From the NCBI GenBank assembly GCA_000611775.1, contig KK106983.1, positions 2,910,808-2,974,807 on the forward strand: a DNA stretch of 64,000 nucleotides. Direction: 5' to 3'. The notes beneath the pieces are model-generated. The model made no database searches and was not told where the DNA came from. It saw nothing but the letters and a program-made list of their open reading frames with translations. Numbering within the stretch: the stretch's first letter is position 1; the number at the start of each line of letters is the position of its first letter. Positions 50,204 through 62,886 of the stretch are shown here, one piece after another. Source of the DNA: Umbilicaria muhlenbergii. Lineage: Eukaryota; Ascomycota; Lecanoromycetes; Umbilicariales; Umbilicariaceae. Made by a program: the position numbers and the translations under genes.

Positions 50204-53200
50204 CTCCCTCTTCAGCTTCACTGTCAGCAGCTTTCAGAGGTAACTCTGAAACATAAAATGAATAAAATAATATTTAACAAGCGTTAAATTTGACCTCTGT
50301 AAGTGTTAAGTAAAATGACGGCCAAAATGACTCAACTAAAACTGAAATAAAAAACATGAATTAATAATCACATGCTCTGAAGATCTAAGGAGTTTATCAG
50401 AAGAAGATTTCAATATGTTATTTTAAATGATTATATTAATTAAGCTTGAAAAAGCAGTCCTGAAGAACCTTAAGTGTCAATGAGATCAAGTAGAGAAAGT
50501 TTAATTTAAAATTTCTCCCTTATAAGTGACTTCATCAAGCAGTCAGCAGGCATATCAGCAGCAGAAATGTAAATGAGTATAATAAAATCATCTTTTAAGA
50601 CTTTTCTTACATAATGATACTGCATGTTGATATGCTTGATCCTGATGTGAAATTCAGGATTTTTGATGAGCTTCATGCTCAACTGATTGTCCTCATATAA
50701 TTGAGCTGAAGAACAGTTTAAAAATCATGTTAATTTAACTTTTTTAAATCACTTCATGATTCAAGCTGCTGTCTTGATGATGTTGCATAATTCAACATAT
50801 TCAGTCTCAGTGATTAATGTGATGATGATCTTTTGTTTTCAGCTAGATCATGATATTGCTTCCTCAGTAAGAGTAAATACATATTCATATATGAACTTTT
50901 TATTCATGACATTTTTGACATAATCTGAGTCTGAATAACTTTTTATACTCATAAAAGTAGCTCTTAAAAATATAATCTTCAGGTTTTTCATGCCTTGCAG
51001 GTAACAAAACACACACTGTAAGTTTACTTAATTTCAAATAAACAGATTGTGACAAAATTAGCTGAATTTACTTACAGTGAAGATCAAGTCTGAGTGAGTG
51101 ACAGTTATGACATACATCAGGCTTCTGATCACCTTTTGATATTTCAATTAATTCATCATTGACTCATTATTTAAGGTTGATTTTATGTATTCATAATTAT
51201 CTATTGATGTAGAAATGATTTTTAAATGATTTATAAAAAACTTCTTAAGAACCTTGTTAACATAAATATGTTAATTTATTATAAGAGTTTATTTTTTTTA
51301 ATTTCAGTGTATTTAAATTCTGAGGCAGACATCTGACTTATTCAAATTCTTCATATTGTATGCCTTTTGAAGCTTTATTTTAACTTTCATAATTGCTTTC
51401 ATTTCCTTTGAGAAAATGAGCAAATCATTAATATAAAGAGTAATAATTACCTCTGAATTCTCATTTAAAAAAATAAAATTGTCTTCAGACAGTCTGACAA
51501 ACCTTAAGTCATGTAAAGTGACTCAGAAGATATTATTTCAAACTTATTTAAATTACTTTAAGTCATATAAACTCTTGATTAAGTGACAGATTATTTTCTT
51601 AAACCTTTTATATGACAACTCCTCTGAAGATTTCATATATATTTCCTCTTTGAGCTCACTGATGAGGTATGCGCTAATGATGTTCATTTAATGTATATGC
51701 ATGTCTTCATACACTGCAATAGTCAGAAGCATGTGTAGTGAGTTAAAAGATAAAGTTGAGGCAAAGGTTTCTTCATAATTGATCTTATATTGTTGAGAAA
51801 ATCCTCTGATGATTAGTTTAACTTTGAAGCACTTAATAAGATCACTGAAAGTGTATTTAATCTTAAATACTCATTTAAAAGTGATTAATTGATGCTTTTT
51901 AAATAATTCAATCAATTCTCATGTCTTGTTTACTGTTAAAGAATTTAATTCTTCTTCTATGACTTGTACTCATTAACATTAATAAATAAGGCTTCAGACA
52001 GCCTCCTTGTATATAAAAGGCTCATGTATATGCTTCTGCATTATCATGTTAACATAGTGAGGGTTTGATTTTGTTGTTCAATCATATCAAGTAATATATG
52101 ACTTTAAGACTTGTTGCTGCAGCAGCCTTAAATTCTGCTTTAAAATTTCAGCAGCTGATTCAGAGGTTAAATGTGTTTCTTCAGAAGTTTCTTTAAAGTT
52201 AAAAGAACCTTCCTCATTATCCTCAACTTATTTCAGTTGTGTATTATTATTGTTCAAATTTTCTTTAAAATTTTCAGTTTGATTTTCAGGTTTCTGAGTT
52301 GATGTCAGAGGCTCTGATAAATTCATCACTACTTTAAAGTTTTCAGAGCTTGAAGACATTACTTTCTCACTTTCAGTGCATTTTTAAGCAAGTTCCTGTG
52401 ATGTTAAAATCACTGAGTAATTATCATTATCTGTATATGAGTTCATGAAGTCCTCATTTGCTTTAAAATGTTTTAAATTTTTCAGTAAGCTTCCGCCTTT
52501 CTCTCTCTTGAGGAATAAAACATGTGTATGTATTTTCATCTGCTTTTTCACTTGATTTCAGACCTGAAATTACTGATTGCTTTTACAATAACTCATGAAA
52601 ACCCTTTTATAAGATGTGTTTTTAAGTTTCACCTGTTTTTCTTTTAATATATGACAATGAACAACACACCTGAATGAGTGTAGATATTCAATGAAGGGTT
52701 TAAACTTTTTATATAATTCATATAAAGTTCTTCCTTCATGATCATCTCTTAAAGGAAGGTGATTCTTTAAGTAGCAGGCAGTTTTGATGACTTCATTTTA
52801 AAATTTAATTAATAATTAAATGTTATAAAACATGCATTTAGTTGCTTCTGTAATTATATGATTTAAGTGTTCAGAGACACTGTTCTGCTCAGGTGTGTAA
52901 ATGATGATAAATTTAAATTTCACTCTCTCTGACTTTTATATACTTATCAATTTCATATATTCTCTGTCATTGTCAGCTTGTACAATTTTTAATTTCTCAT
53001 TGATTTCTTTCTCAGCTTTTATCTTTCAAGTTTTAAATATTTCATAGATATTCATCTTCTTTGTCATTAAGAAAATATTAGAATATCAAGCAAATTCATT
53101 TAAAAAGATAACAAAATACTGATTTTCATTTAAAGTATTAACATGATAGGCTCTTCAAATGTCTGAATAAACTCATTGCAGATGTTTTATAACTGTTGAC

Positions 53201-55275
53201 TTTAACTTCTTAACCTGTACCTGTATTATCTTGTTATGCAAGCATGTTGAGCAGGCTTTCTTCACCTCATTAAGATGTAAATCACGGGTTATACCCTTCA
53301 CACATGACTTGAGGTGTTGCATACAGCTTGCCTCAGCATGATTAAACCTCTGATGTCACTTCTAGTAGTCAGATTGAGCTTATGTGAAAAAATCAGAAAT
53401 TTCAGAGATTTTAAAGATAATGTGCTCTAAACCTGTTTTTAAATAAGAGGTGACAGAACTGATAATCATACTGCTTAATACTGCTTTCATTAACTTTGAA
53501 GTGAGCTTTAATGTAAGTAATTCTCCCTCTGCTGTCACTGAGGCTGTCAGGCTGCTCATTGATTTTTGATAAACTTGAACCTTAAAAGTCACTTTTGCAT
53601 TTGTTGACTCAACAACATAAATTGAACCATGTTGGTTTGCTGTGATTATGACGCTTTCATTATGCTTAAAAATTATGTTTTTAAGCTTAAATTCAATTAT
53701 TATTCTGTGCTTGCTTGCTGCTTCAATCAACAGCAAATTTCTGTTCAATTCAGAGACATAAAGAATGTTGTTTAAAGTGAGTTTTCTTTCTTTAAAATTA
53801 ACTTTCACCTTGCTCATTTCAGCTGCTTTTATTGAGTGCTCATTGATTAAACAAACTTTCATGTAATAGTCCTGAATTTCAACAAAAATTGCTCAATTTA
53901 AAGTCATGTGATGACTCACTCTGAAGTTCACAATTCAGCAGTCAGAGGTTAATTTTAGGTTGATTAAAGCTTTCATAATCATTACTTTTCATGCTCATTT
54001 ATCTGAGTTGAACTTGTTGTCCTGAATAGTCAGATTTTTTGAATTTTTTAAATTTTTTCAATCTTCCACCGGCTCTGAATTTTCATTGACTTGTCATGCA
54101 TTTGCCTTAAACTTTTGTGATGATTTAACTTCATTAAAAGATAGTTCTTCCCCGTCTTTCATCTTTAAAGTGTAATAATCAGAGGTGAAATGCTCTCTTT
54201 TTTGACATTGAAAACATATTTTTCTTATTTTATCATCTTTGCCTTTGCTTCCTGCTTGAGCTGTGTTTGTGATGACATTTTTAATCAATTTATTATTTGA
54301 TGCTTCTTTCATTTCTCACTCCTTCAATTGACATAGAACAGTCTCAATTTCAGAGTTCACAATTTCATTGTTTATTTAAAATATAATTAAGCTGTAAGGC
54401 TTCTTCTTTAAAGAGTCAAGAAACACTTCTTGAATCATGTCATCATTAATAAATGTCTTTGATTTAAGCATTATAACCTTCACTTGAATTTTCTTCAAGA
54501 TGTGATAAGTCTGCTTTATCATCTCCTTCAGTTTTTACTTATAATTGATGAAAGTTTTTAATTGTAATTAATAATATAACTTGCTTTTAAGTTTTTTAAT
54601 GTTCTCAAAGTGATCTTAAAGCTTTTTTATTATTTTTAATTTATAAAACATTTCATCCTCCTGAGAGCAAAGTGATAATATGTCATTTTAAGTTTTTTTA
54701 TCAGTTCTTCTTCACTTCTTATACTTCTTAATGAGAGGTTTTAATATTTTTTCATTCAAGCTCTTTTTCTCCTCTGATGCAGCATCAGTTCTGTTTATGA
54801 TGTTTCAATAGCTTCATGCTTTTAAATAACCTCTTATTTTTTCTGTTCATTAAGTGTAGTTCATCTCATTGAGTTTAACTAAACCTGAGGCCTTCAGAGA
54901 CTTATATTTCATGTTTTTTTAAAACTGTGTGACTGCCTTCTGCATACGCGGCGGCGTGAATAACAACTCAGAGGATGTGAGTATTTATTTAAAGTTTTAT
55001 TCATCAAGCCTTCATATATAAATGTTTCTATTCATTCAATATTTAAAGTGAAATTCATATGAAGAATTGATGTCTTTTTCAGTCAGTTTTTCAACTTTAT
55101 AACTGGCTGATATTGAAGGTTTATATCAAGGCAAACTTTGATTACTCAACTTGCTCAACAAAGGAGTAGTGATGATGAAGTTAATAATAACAGAAGTTAA
55201 AGCAGTGAGAGTTAAAATAAAGGCAGTAAACAACAGCAATAAGCAGTAATTTAAACATTAACTGAGCTCATAACC
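50204..55275 (-). mobile_element. Ty1/Copia fossil, internal region (Copia-2)
   Basis: Minus-strand gag-pol remnant: primer-binding-like GGTTATGAGCTC (55264-55275) beside LTR-like repeat a, gag about 53880-54900 with a CCHC zinc-knuckle relic (54094-54312; KICFQCQKREHF), protease/pre-integrase 53380-53862 (LTLNNILYVSELNRNLL, TANQHGSIYVVES), integrase about 52400-53350, RT about 51200-52000, RNase H about 50500-51150, ending near AADMPADCLMKSL. The order is Copia. It is a different family from Copia-1. A cluster of CpG (TACGCGGCGGCGTG, 54944-54957) survives near the gag start. Many breaks. Confidence 0.75.
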
Positions 55276-55385
55276 TGTTGAATTTATTCAACAGATTGAC
55301 TAAAGTTCAATTGTTATAAAAAGTGATGCAAATATATAAAGAGGAAATGTCAAGTCATTAAGCAGATGACAGTGAAAACTTAATC
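55276..55385 (-). repeat. LTR-like repeat 'a', upper copy (empty site for the Fot1-like element)
   Basis: About 110 bp. Matches 47438-47496 plus 49471-49517 without the DNA transposon. Position next to the primer-binding motif marks it as a candidate 5' LTR of Copia-2. Confidence 0.65.
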
Positions 55386-55796
55386 TTTAAAAATATTAAT
55401 ATATTCAGATACAGAGTAATATGAAGTTTAGTTTTTATCTGCTCACTTTGCAATGCAAAATCTTTCATCAAATCATATAAGGTCTGCATTCATAAAGTGA
55501 TTAATCATGATTGTTAAAAAAGTCATGCTTATATGAATGTGACACTGCTTTCAATTCTTTAATATATTTCACAAATGAGAGAGTTCTCTTCATGATATAT
55601 GAAGTTGCTTATATCATGATTAATGATAATTTATAAAGGTGATTGATAAGGTCCTGTGTCAAAAAGCAATGACTGAGTGAAGTTATGAGATGATTTTGTA
55701 TCTGAAATAACTTAATTGCTTTTGTACATTTAATTAAATGCATGACAAGAGCTTTTATGTTAATTGAAAAAATAATAAGTTGATCTGACTGTGCAT
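55386..55796. other. AT-rich spacer, nothing recognised
   Basis: No domain, repeat partner or RNA gene seen between the Copia region and the next Gypsy LTR. Confidence 0.5.
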
Positions 55797-55983
55797 TGTT
55801 ACAGCATCAGGCGCATTTACTTCATGTAATCATTATTACTTTATGTAGGTAGTCACTTATTGCTTGATTAAGCTTAATATCATTTTAGTTTAATGCTTCA
55901 CTTAAGTAGTATTTAAGTGACTTTTAGAAGCTTTTAAAGAAATTAATCCTTTTCACACACATGAGTTTAACTACAGCTTAACA
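55797..55983 (+). repeat. Candidate 5' LTR of Gypsy-6
   Basis: 187 bp between TGTTA and TAACA, directly before the primer-binding site. There is no second copy in the window to confirm the left border. Confidence 0.5.
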
Positions 55984-58900
55984 ATGATAACAACATCATA
56001 AATCTGTTGATTAAGCATTATAAATTACTGTCAATAATCAGGCTTCTGTTATTATCAGGTTTTTATTATTATTAAACTTTCTTTGTCACCTGTCCTTCTT
56101 GTATGAATCATGATGTCATAGCTTATGTCACTCACTACATTCATGATCAAGTGTACAGATCAGCCTTTTTAAACTGTTTAACTTTTTTACTCTCAAGCTG
56201 ACATCATTCACCTCAAGTTGTCAGGTTTTAAAACTGTTAAATGAGCTGATTCTTACTCTTGCTTATTAAATTTAAAATTTTCTAAAGTTCAGTCATTCTT
56301 GAGTTGAAGAAATCATCACCTCAAGAAAGCAAGCTCTTGCTCAGTATTTTATAAAAGTTATTAATTTAAAGTCATACCTTCCTTCAGGTCACTGAATTAA
56401 ATTTAAGTTAAAAGAAATCATTACTTGACTTAAAGTTTAAATTATAAACTTATCAAAGTTACAACTGAACATTGATTAAATTTATAAAGTGATTTGAAAC
56501 TTCACAAGCTCTGATAATGACAGTTTAATCACTTTCAGCATGATTCACCTACAGAACACTTCACTCAATCAGCAGTTAAATTTAAAAGAGTTTAATTAAA
56601 TTAAGTTTAAATTATCTTGAACACCCTCACCTCACTGACTCTCAACAATGAAAAGAAGAGAGCACTCAAGTGAAATAAATCAACTGCTGAACTGAGATTT
56701 CATTAAAGAGCAAAAAAATGAGCTTGCTGCTTTTATTACTCAAATAGTAGCCGCTACTTTAGCAGCTTAATCAGTCAACTGAGAGCAAGACTTAATGAGA
56801 TCATTAAGATAATAAAACTTTTCAAAGAAGTTAAGCATGACTGATGAAGACAGCATCAATGAATATATCACATTTCAGATTAAGAACATTAACTACTTTA
56901 AACCTCAGATTAATAACAATGAAGATGTTATTATTAAAGATTAAAATATAATGTATTAAAATGTTTTCTCCTTCACAAACTGAGTACAGGTCAAGGCAAC
57001 TATGATGAAATTAATTATAATTCATCAAAACCTTGATGCTTACTTATTAAAGCAGGCAGATAAGTGGTATACTGAAGAGCTTTCACACATTCAGTGAGTC
57101 AATTTACGTCTTGATATCAGCAGTGTTGAGGAGTGATGCAAGATGTTAAAGCAGCACTTTCAAGACCTCTTTGACAAGTCATTAATCATGCTGAAAATCA
57201 TTCATTATACAGTGAAGAATGCAAGAAAAAACTGTGAGCCTGCTTTTTACATTCAATTCATAATTATCAATGAACAGAACACAGGTATCATCATCACTGA
57301 TCATGTTTAAATGCTTTTAACTTATGAGCATCTGAATAATGAACTTTAACTTATCCTCACTGAGTTAACTCTTTAAACCATGGTGACTCAGTTCATTGAG
57401 CAATTAAACTTTAAAAAACATGCATGATTTAAGATTTATGAATGAAATCACAGTTACACTGTGATGCATGAATGAGAACATCAAGCTGAGGGCAGCAAAT
57501 ATCAAAATAAGTAAAAATTCAATTAATATTTAAATCAATTCAATTGATTCAATTTGAATTAATCATTTTTCTTAAACTTTTCTGTCAATGCATCTTACTT
57601 TTCTTATTTATTACTCAGCAGCAATTTCTTTCTTCCTGCTGAAAACAGTAATAATATCTTTCATTCACTTCTTTTTAATAATCAGCAGTTTGATCAAGCA
57701 AAGCTGTGAATTAACTGTGAACAGCAGAGCTCAAATTAAAATTAAAATGCTTTCAGATCAAGTTATCAACCACTGATGCAAAACTTTACATCAGTAATAA
57801 TAAATGCAAAGCAGTTGTATCTCAATTATATAAATGAGTCTCAACAACCTCTTATGCTTATCAGAGTCAATCACATGACGCTTAAACTTATCACTGAGCA
57901 TAATGAGCCTTATGAGCCTGATGAATGACATGTGTACTAAGCTTACATAAATAACTACTACAATATAAATAACATCTATTGACAGGAAAGAATGTACACT
58001 AATGAAGATTATAATAAGAAAGAGGATAAAAATGTTTAAAATAATAATGATCAAGTTATTAAAGAAGACATCAACATCAATTATGTCTCATTAATAAAGA
58101 ACATATAATGTCAGAACTGTTAAAACAGTTATCTTTTTAATAATCTTTTATATAAACACATTTGTCAAGGTTGTTTTAAAATACAGTTAAACAAGAAACT
58201 TCTTAAGAAAGAAGTATATATCATTATTATATTGAACATTAATAGCATGTTATCTGAAGTTTTTATACTTAACAGCAAAATCACCTCAGTTGAAATCATC
58301 AAATTAAATATCAGTGATCAGAAAATCAACAGCTACAGCTTCTGAGAATAACATTATATCATTATAATGATGAAGTTACACTCTGCTCAGAGTAATACAG
58401 CAGTCTGTCTCAACACAAGCTGCATGATGTCACTGATGAATCATGAGTATTTAAGAAAGAAAGTCTCAGACATATTAATTAAACAAATGACTTTACTTAT
58501 ATTAATCTGAAACATAAGCTTCATTATACACAAGTGTGAAAAGTTCATCATCATTGACCTCTACATACCTGAAAAAGACAGTCAGACTGTGAAGATTATT
58601 TATAAAGTTCATTTAATTAATAACCTCAAGGCTAAACTGCTTATAGAGGTGAATATAATGAGATCAGAGAGTATAATTATTAATATTTTTTATTAAATCA
58701 TAATCATACACTCCTGCAAGAGGCTTAAGATCAACCTCAGTGTCTCATCATGATTGAATCAAAGAATACAGGTTTTAGTGATCAGTTTAACAAAAGCCTT
58801 CATAATCTTATTTTTAATACAGTTAATATTAATATAAATACATAACAATTTTATAATTCTGCTCACTGATCAAGACCTCCTGTTTGAACTAAAGCATAAC

Positions 58901-61490
58901 ATGAAAGACATAAATGTCTTTACTTATGTCATTGACTGCTCAATGACTGACATAATGATTTGAAATAATACAAACAAAACAATCATGATTCAGTGAAACA
59001 GTCAGCAGAGCTCAATTACTGAGTATGATGAAGAAAAGTGCTTTCATGCTGAAGTTAATGATCTACCTTTAACTGCAATTCTTGTTAAGTCAAGAAGAAA
59101 TCAAGGTTCTTGAATTAAACACTTTATCAAGACTCTCATTACAGTAGGAGCATTATCAGCTGCTGTGAACATAAAATTCATTATGTTTAATCTGATTGAG
59201 AACGTCAACGCTGAATCAGTGACAACATTATTGAAGAACAGTGTTACAATACATGATGTTATAAATTCAGAAGTAGTTCAGCACTTGATTCAAGTTGTTC
59301 AAGCATACCTCAGGTTGTGAGAGAATCATGATAATATTATGAACATCTTAAAGTGAAATTGAATACTTATACTGCTCATCAACAACTAACAATCAAAGTA
59401 CATGTGCAAGGCAAAGGTTTACCCTCTGAGTAAAGCAGACAAAGATGAGATGAACAAGAAATTCAATAAACTTTAAGAGCAGAAAAAGCTGAAATAATTT
59501 AATTAACTTACTCTGTTTAACTATTTATACTTTATTATTTGAAGAATGATGTCTAACGGCTTTTAAAAAGATTAAGTAGTTGTTAGTATTAAGTTTTTAA
59601 ATCAGATAACAGTCCTTAACATATATCTCATGCTGTTACAGTCAAATGTTATAACAGCAGTTCATGATTCAATCATAATATCAACAGTGAACTGCTCTTC
59701 TTTCTTTTATTAATGATGTGTTAAGACTGAACACTGTCATCATTTAACTGTCATTAATCATCATAATCAGGAGATGTTCTGTGTTATTATCATGAATTAT
59801 CATAATAACTCTTTTTATGTTCAGCAAATAATTAATCAGATTCTGTGACCTCATCAGGCTTATTCAAGAGCTTACATGAATGACATAATAATTTACTTAA
59901 AATCACTACTGAAGTATGTTGATCACTTAAAAGTTATTTTCTGAACACTTTATGAGCTCAACATTACTTTAAAATTAACAAAGTCATTTATAAGCTACCT
60001 GTCAGTTCAGCTTTTAAATCAGAAGATGAACATGTTTAATTTATTTACTGTGACAGAGAAATTGCAGGTCATCTTTTAATTGAAATTCTTAAAATTGTTG
60101 AAGCAGTTAAAGATATATCTTGATATGATTAATTATCTCAGGCAGTATATATCTTTCTACACTCAGGTTTCAACTTCACTGCAGTCATGAAAAACTCTTC
60201 TTTTAAAAAGTATCTTTTCATCAGGTTGAGTCAGAAAGATTAAGTTAATTAAAATTAATATTCTCACTTCTACATTAACAGAATTAAGATCATTTCATCA
60301 GCTGTAATCACTATTCACTCATTCAATCATGTTGACTCATTATGATTATATTAAATTAATGTTCATAAATCTTGATGCTTTTTAACTGAGTATAAACATC
60401 ATGATCTATTATGTTAAAGATGACAGCATGATGAAATTACAGAAGAATTAAATTCAGCTTATTCTCTTCTTAAGCTGAGTCATTAATGAGGTTGAAAAGA
60501 ATTATTAGCTGACTGAGCTTGAGGTTGCAGGCTTAATATGAATAATTATAAAGATCAGGCATTTAATAAAATCCTCATTATGACAGGTAATCATTTATAC
60601 TGATCATGAAGCATTCATCAGCCTGATTAAATAAATCAACCTCTCAGTAATGTCAAGTGATCATTAAAATAAACACTTAATTCAAGCCTCTGAATATGTT
60701 CAACATTTTAACATTGAAGTACATCACAAGGAAGGTTGAATGAATTATGTTTTAAACATTTTATTTAAATTAAAGAGTCAGCAGTTCAATCAGAGTTCAC
60801 TCTTGCAAGATGAAATTCTTAACACCTTCTTCAAGAAAGTATATGTTTATGTCATAATTTTAATTAAAATGAATGATACCTTCAAGTCTCACCTACTGAC
60901 TGATTATACAGCAGATAAATTTTGAAGCAAAGTTTAATAAACTCTTTTAACAAATGACTGCCTTAATATAACTGATCAAGTCATCTTATCATTTGAACTG
61001 ACTGAAAGCTTACTTTATCATATTGATTCAGAAGATGTTCAAAGACTGTATATTTTAAAGCATGATGATTTCATAAGAGATATTCTACAGTTGACTCATG
61101 ATGAAATTGAACATTCAAGCTTTCATAAGTTTTATGAATGAATTGTCAGCTTATTATATATTCAGAAACTTTATATCATTCTTTAAGAGTTCATACAGCA
61201 CTGCTCAAGCTGTCAGGTAATGATTAACTCACAGTATAATTCTTATGAATCATTATAATCAATCACTACATCAGTGTCACTGCATCATATTATAATTATT
61301 AACTTTGTTGTAACTCTTCTTCAGTCATCATCCTTAGATGACTTTAACTCAGTCATGAGTGTAACTGATAAGTTCAGCAAGTGAATAGTGTTAATATCAG
61401 GAAAGACAATGCATACAGCAGAATAATGAGCTCATTTATTATTAAAACACCTGAACTTCACTGTTATGACTCTCACATTATAATATTAAT
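55797..61490 (+). mobile_element. Ty3/Gypsy fossil, 3'-truncated (Gypsy-6)
   Basis: Plus strand. Candidate 5' LTR 55797-55983 (TGTTACAGC to AGCTTAACA), then a primer-binding site TGATAACAACATCA (55985-55998) identical to that of Gypsy-4. Gag about 56640-57490 (VKNARKNCEPAFYIQF), a Cys/His finger about 58120-58180, protease about 58300-58680, a segment like Gypsy-4 30166-30507 at about 58800-59100, RT about 59350-60150, RNase H about 60500-60780 (ASEYVQHFNIEVHHKE), integrase zinc-binding part about 61000-61240 and start of the core to about 61490, where similarity ends. No 3' LTR found. Same clade as Gypsy-4 by primer site and domain order. Many breaks. Confidence 0.7.
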
Positions 61491-61934
61491 AAAGTACACA
61501 GTGCATATGTATATATGATATTACTCACCTTGCTCACCTTGCTCACCTGATGAGCAGAGGTGAGCATGAAGTGTTACATCATGTTACTCATCTTACTCAC
61601 TGAGGTGAGCGTGATGAGCACACAGAGCACATGAATCTCTTATAATTTATATAATTACAGGTAAATTCATAATTAAGAGTTCATGCTCAACTCATGTATT
61701 AAAAGTAATTTATTAGTTTTATCTTTTAATTCTATTCATGATTACTTGTGATATGAACAGTTCAATGAATGACAGTATTACTTTAATCATTATGACTTCA
61801 CCTGTTACACTTTGAGCATCAGTTAATGAGATATTAATCATGCAACAAACTGATTCACTTATTTCATGATGTCTATCACCTCTGAAAGAGACTGATCAGT
61901 CATAAGACAATCTTCTGACAAAGTAGTTTAAGTA
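61491..61934. other. Spacer with CTCACC repeats and palindromes
   Basis: ACTCACCTTGCTCACCTTGC (61533-61552) is a short tandem repeat, followed by inverted copies GAGGTGAGC near 61557 and 61603. Part of this spacer may be the 5' untranslated or gag N-terminal region of the element that continues at 62887, since TM copy E is inserted here. Confidence 0.4.
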
Positions 61935-62886
61935 CACTGCATCATGAGTTGAGTTTAAGTTGAGTTTTGACTATTGTAACTCAACTCAGACTGAGTTGAG
62001 TTTTTTTTAAGTTGAGTCACACTGAGTTGAGTTTTTTTAAGTTTGAGTTGAGTTTTCACTGAGTAACTCAGTTCAAGTTCATGTATATGACTCATTCAAA
62101 CAGCTTTCAAAACAGCTTTTAAAACAGCTTTGATGAGAGTCTTGAAAAACAGCCTTGAAAAACAGCCTTGAAAAACAGCCTTGAAAAACAGCCTTGAAAA
62201 ACAGCCTTGAAAAACAGCCTTGAAAAACAGCCTTGAAAAACAGCCTTGAAAAACAGCCTTGAAAAACAGCCTTGAAAAACAGCCTTGAAAAACAGCCTTG
62301 AAAAACAGCCTTGAAAAACAGCCTTGAAAAACAGCCTTGAAAAACAGCCTTGAAAAACAGCCTTGAAAAACAGCCTTGAAAAACAGCCTTGAAAAACAGC
62401 CTTGAAAAACAGCCTTGAAAAACAGCCTTGAAAAACAGCTTTTAAAACAGCTTTTAAAACAACCTTGAAAAACAGCTTTTAAAGTGACTTTCAAAATGCT
62501 TTTAAAATGACTTCAACAACAGCCTTAAAGAACAGCTTTCAAAGTGACTTTCAAAACAACTTTCAAAATGACTTTAATGACAGTCTTGAAAAACAGCTTT
62601 CAAAGTGACTTTTAAAACAGCTTTTAAAATGACTTTGATGACAGCCTTAAAAAATGATCTTGAAAATGACTTAAGAAGGCACCTTTTGAACTGACTTTTT
62701 TAACTATCATAAAGACTATCATAACTATTTGTATGTATTAAGTTAACTCAGAATTTTCTGAGTTGAAGTTAAATGAGTTGAGTTTTTTCTGAGTTGAGTT
62801 TTAACATGTATAACTCACCTCAAAACTCAACTCAAACTCAACTTAAACTCAAACTCACTGAGTAAAACTCAACTCATGATGCAGCA
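61935..62886 (+). mobile_element. TM element copy E, complete, with 13-bp array
   Basis: CACTGCATCATGAGTTGAG at the left, AACTCATGATGCAGCA at the right, TA at 61933-61934 and 62887-62888. The left-end domain runs to about 62100; 22 uniform units of GCCTTGAAAAACA occupy 62152-62437; older, more diverged minisatellite units run to about 62660; the right-end domain ends at 62886. The minus-strand 132-codon frame over the array is only a by-product of a period not divisible by three. Confidence 0.85.

Noticed and set aside
62096-62494. 132-codon minus-strand open frame with KAVFQGCFSRLFF repeats
   Set aside because: It is only the translation of the 13-bp minisatellite in TM copy E; a 13-base unit gives a 13-residue period in any open frame.
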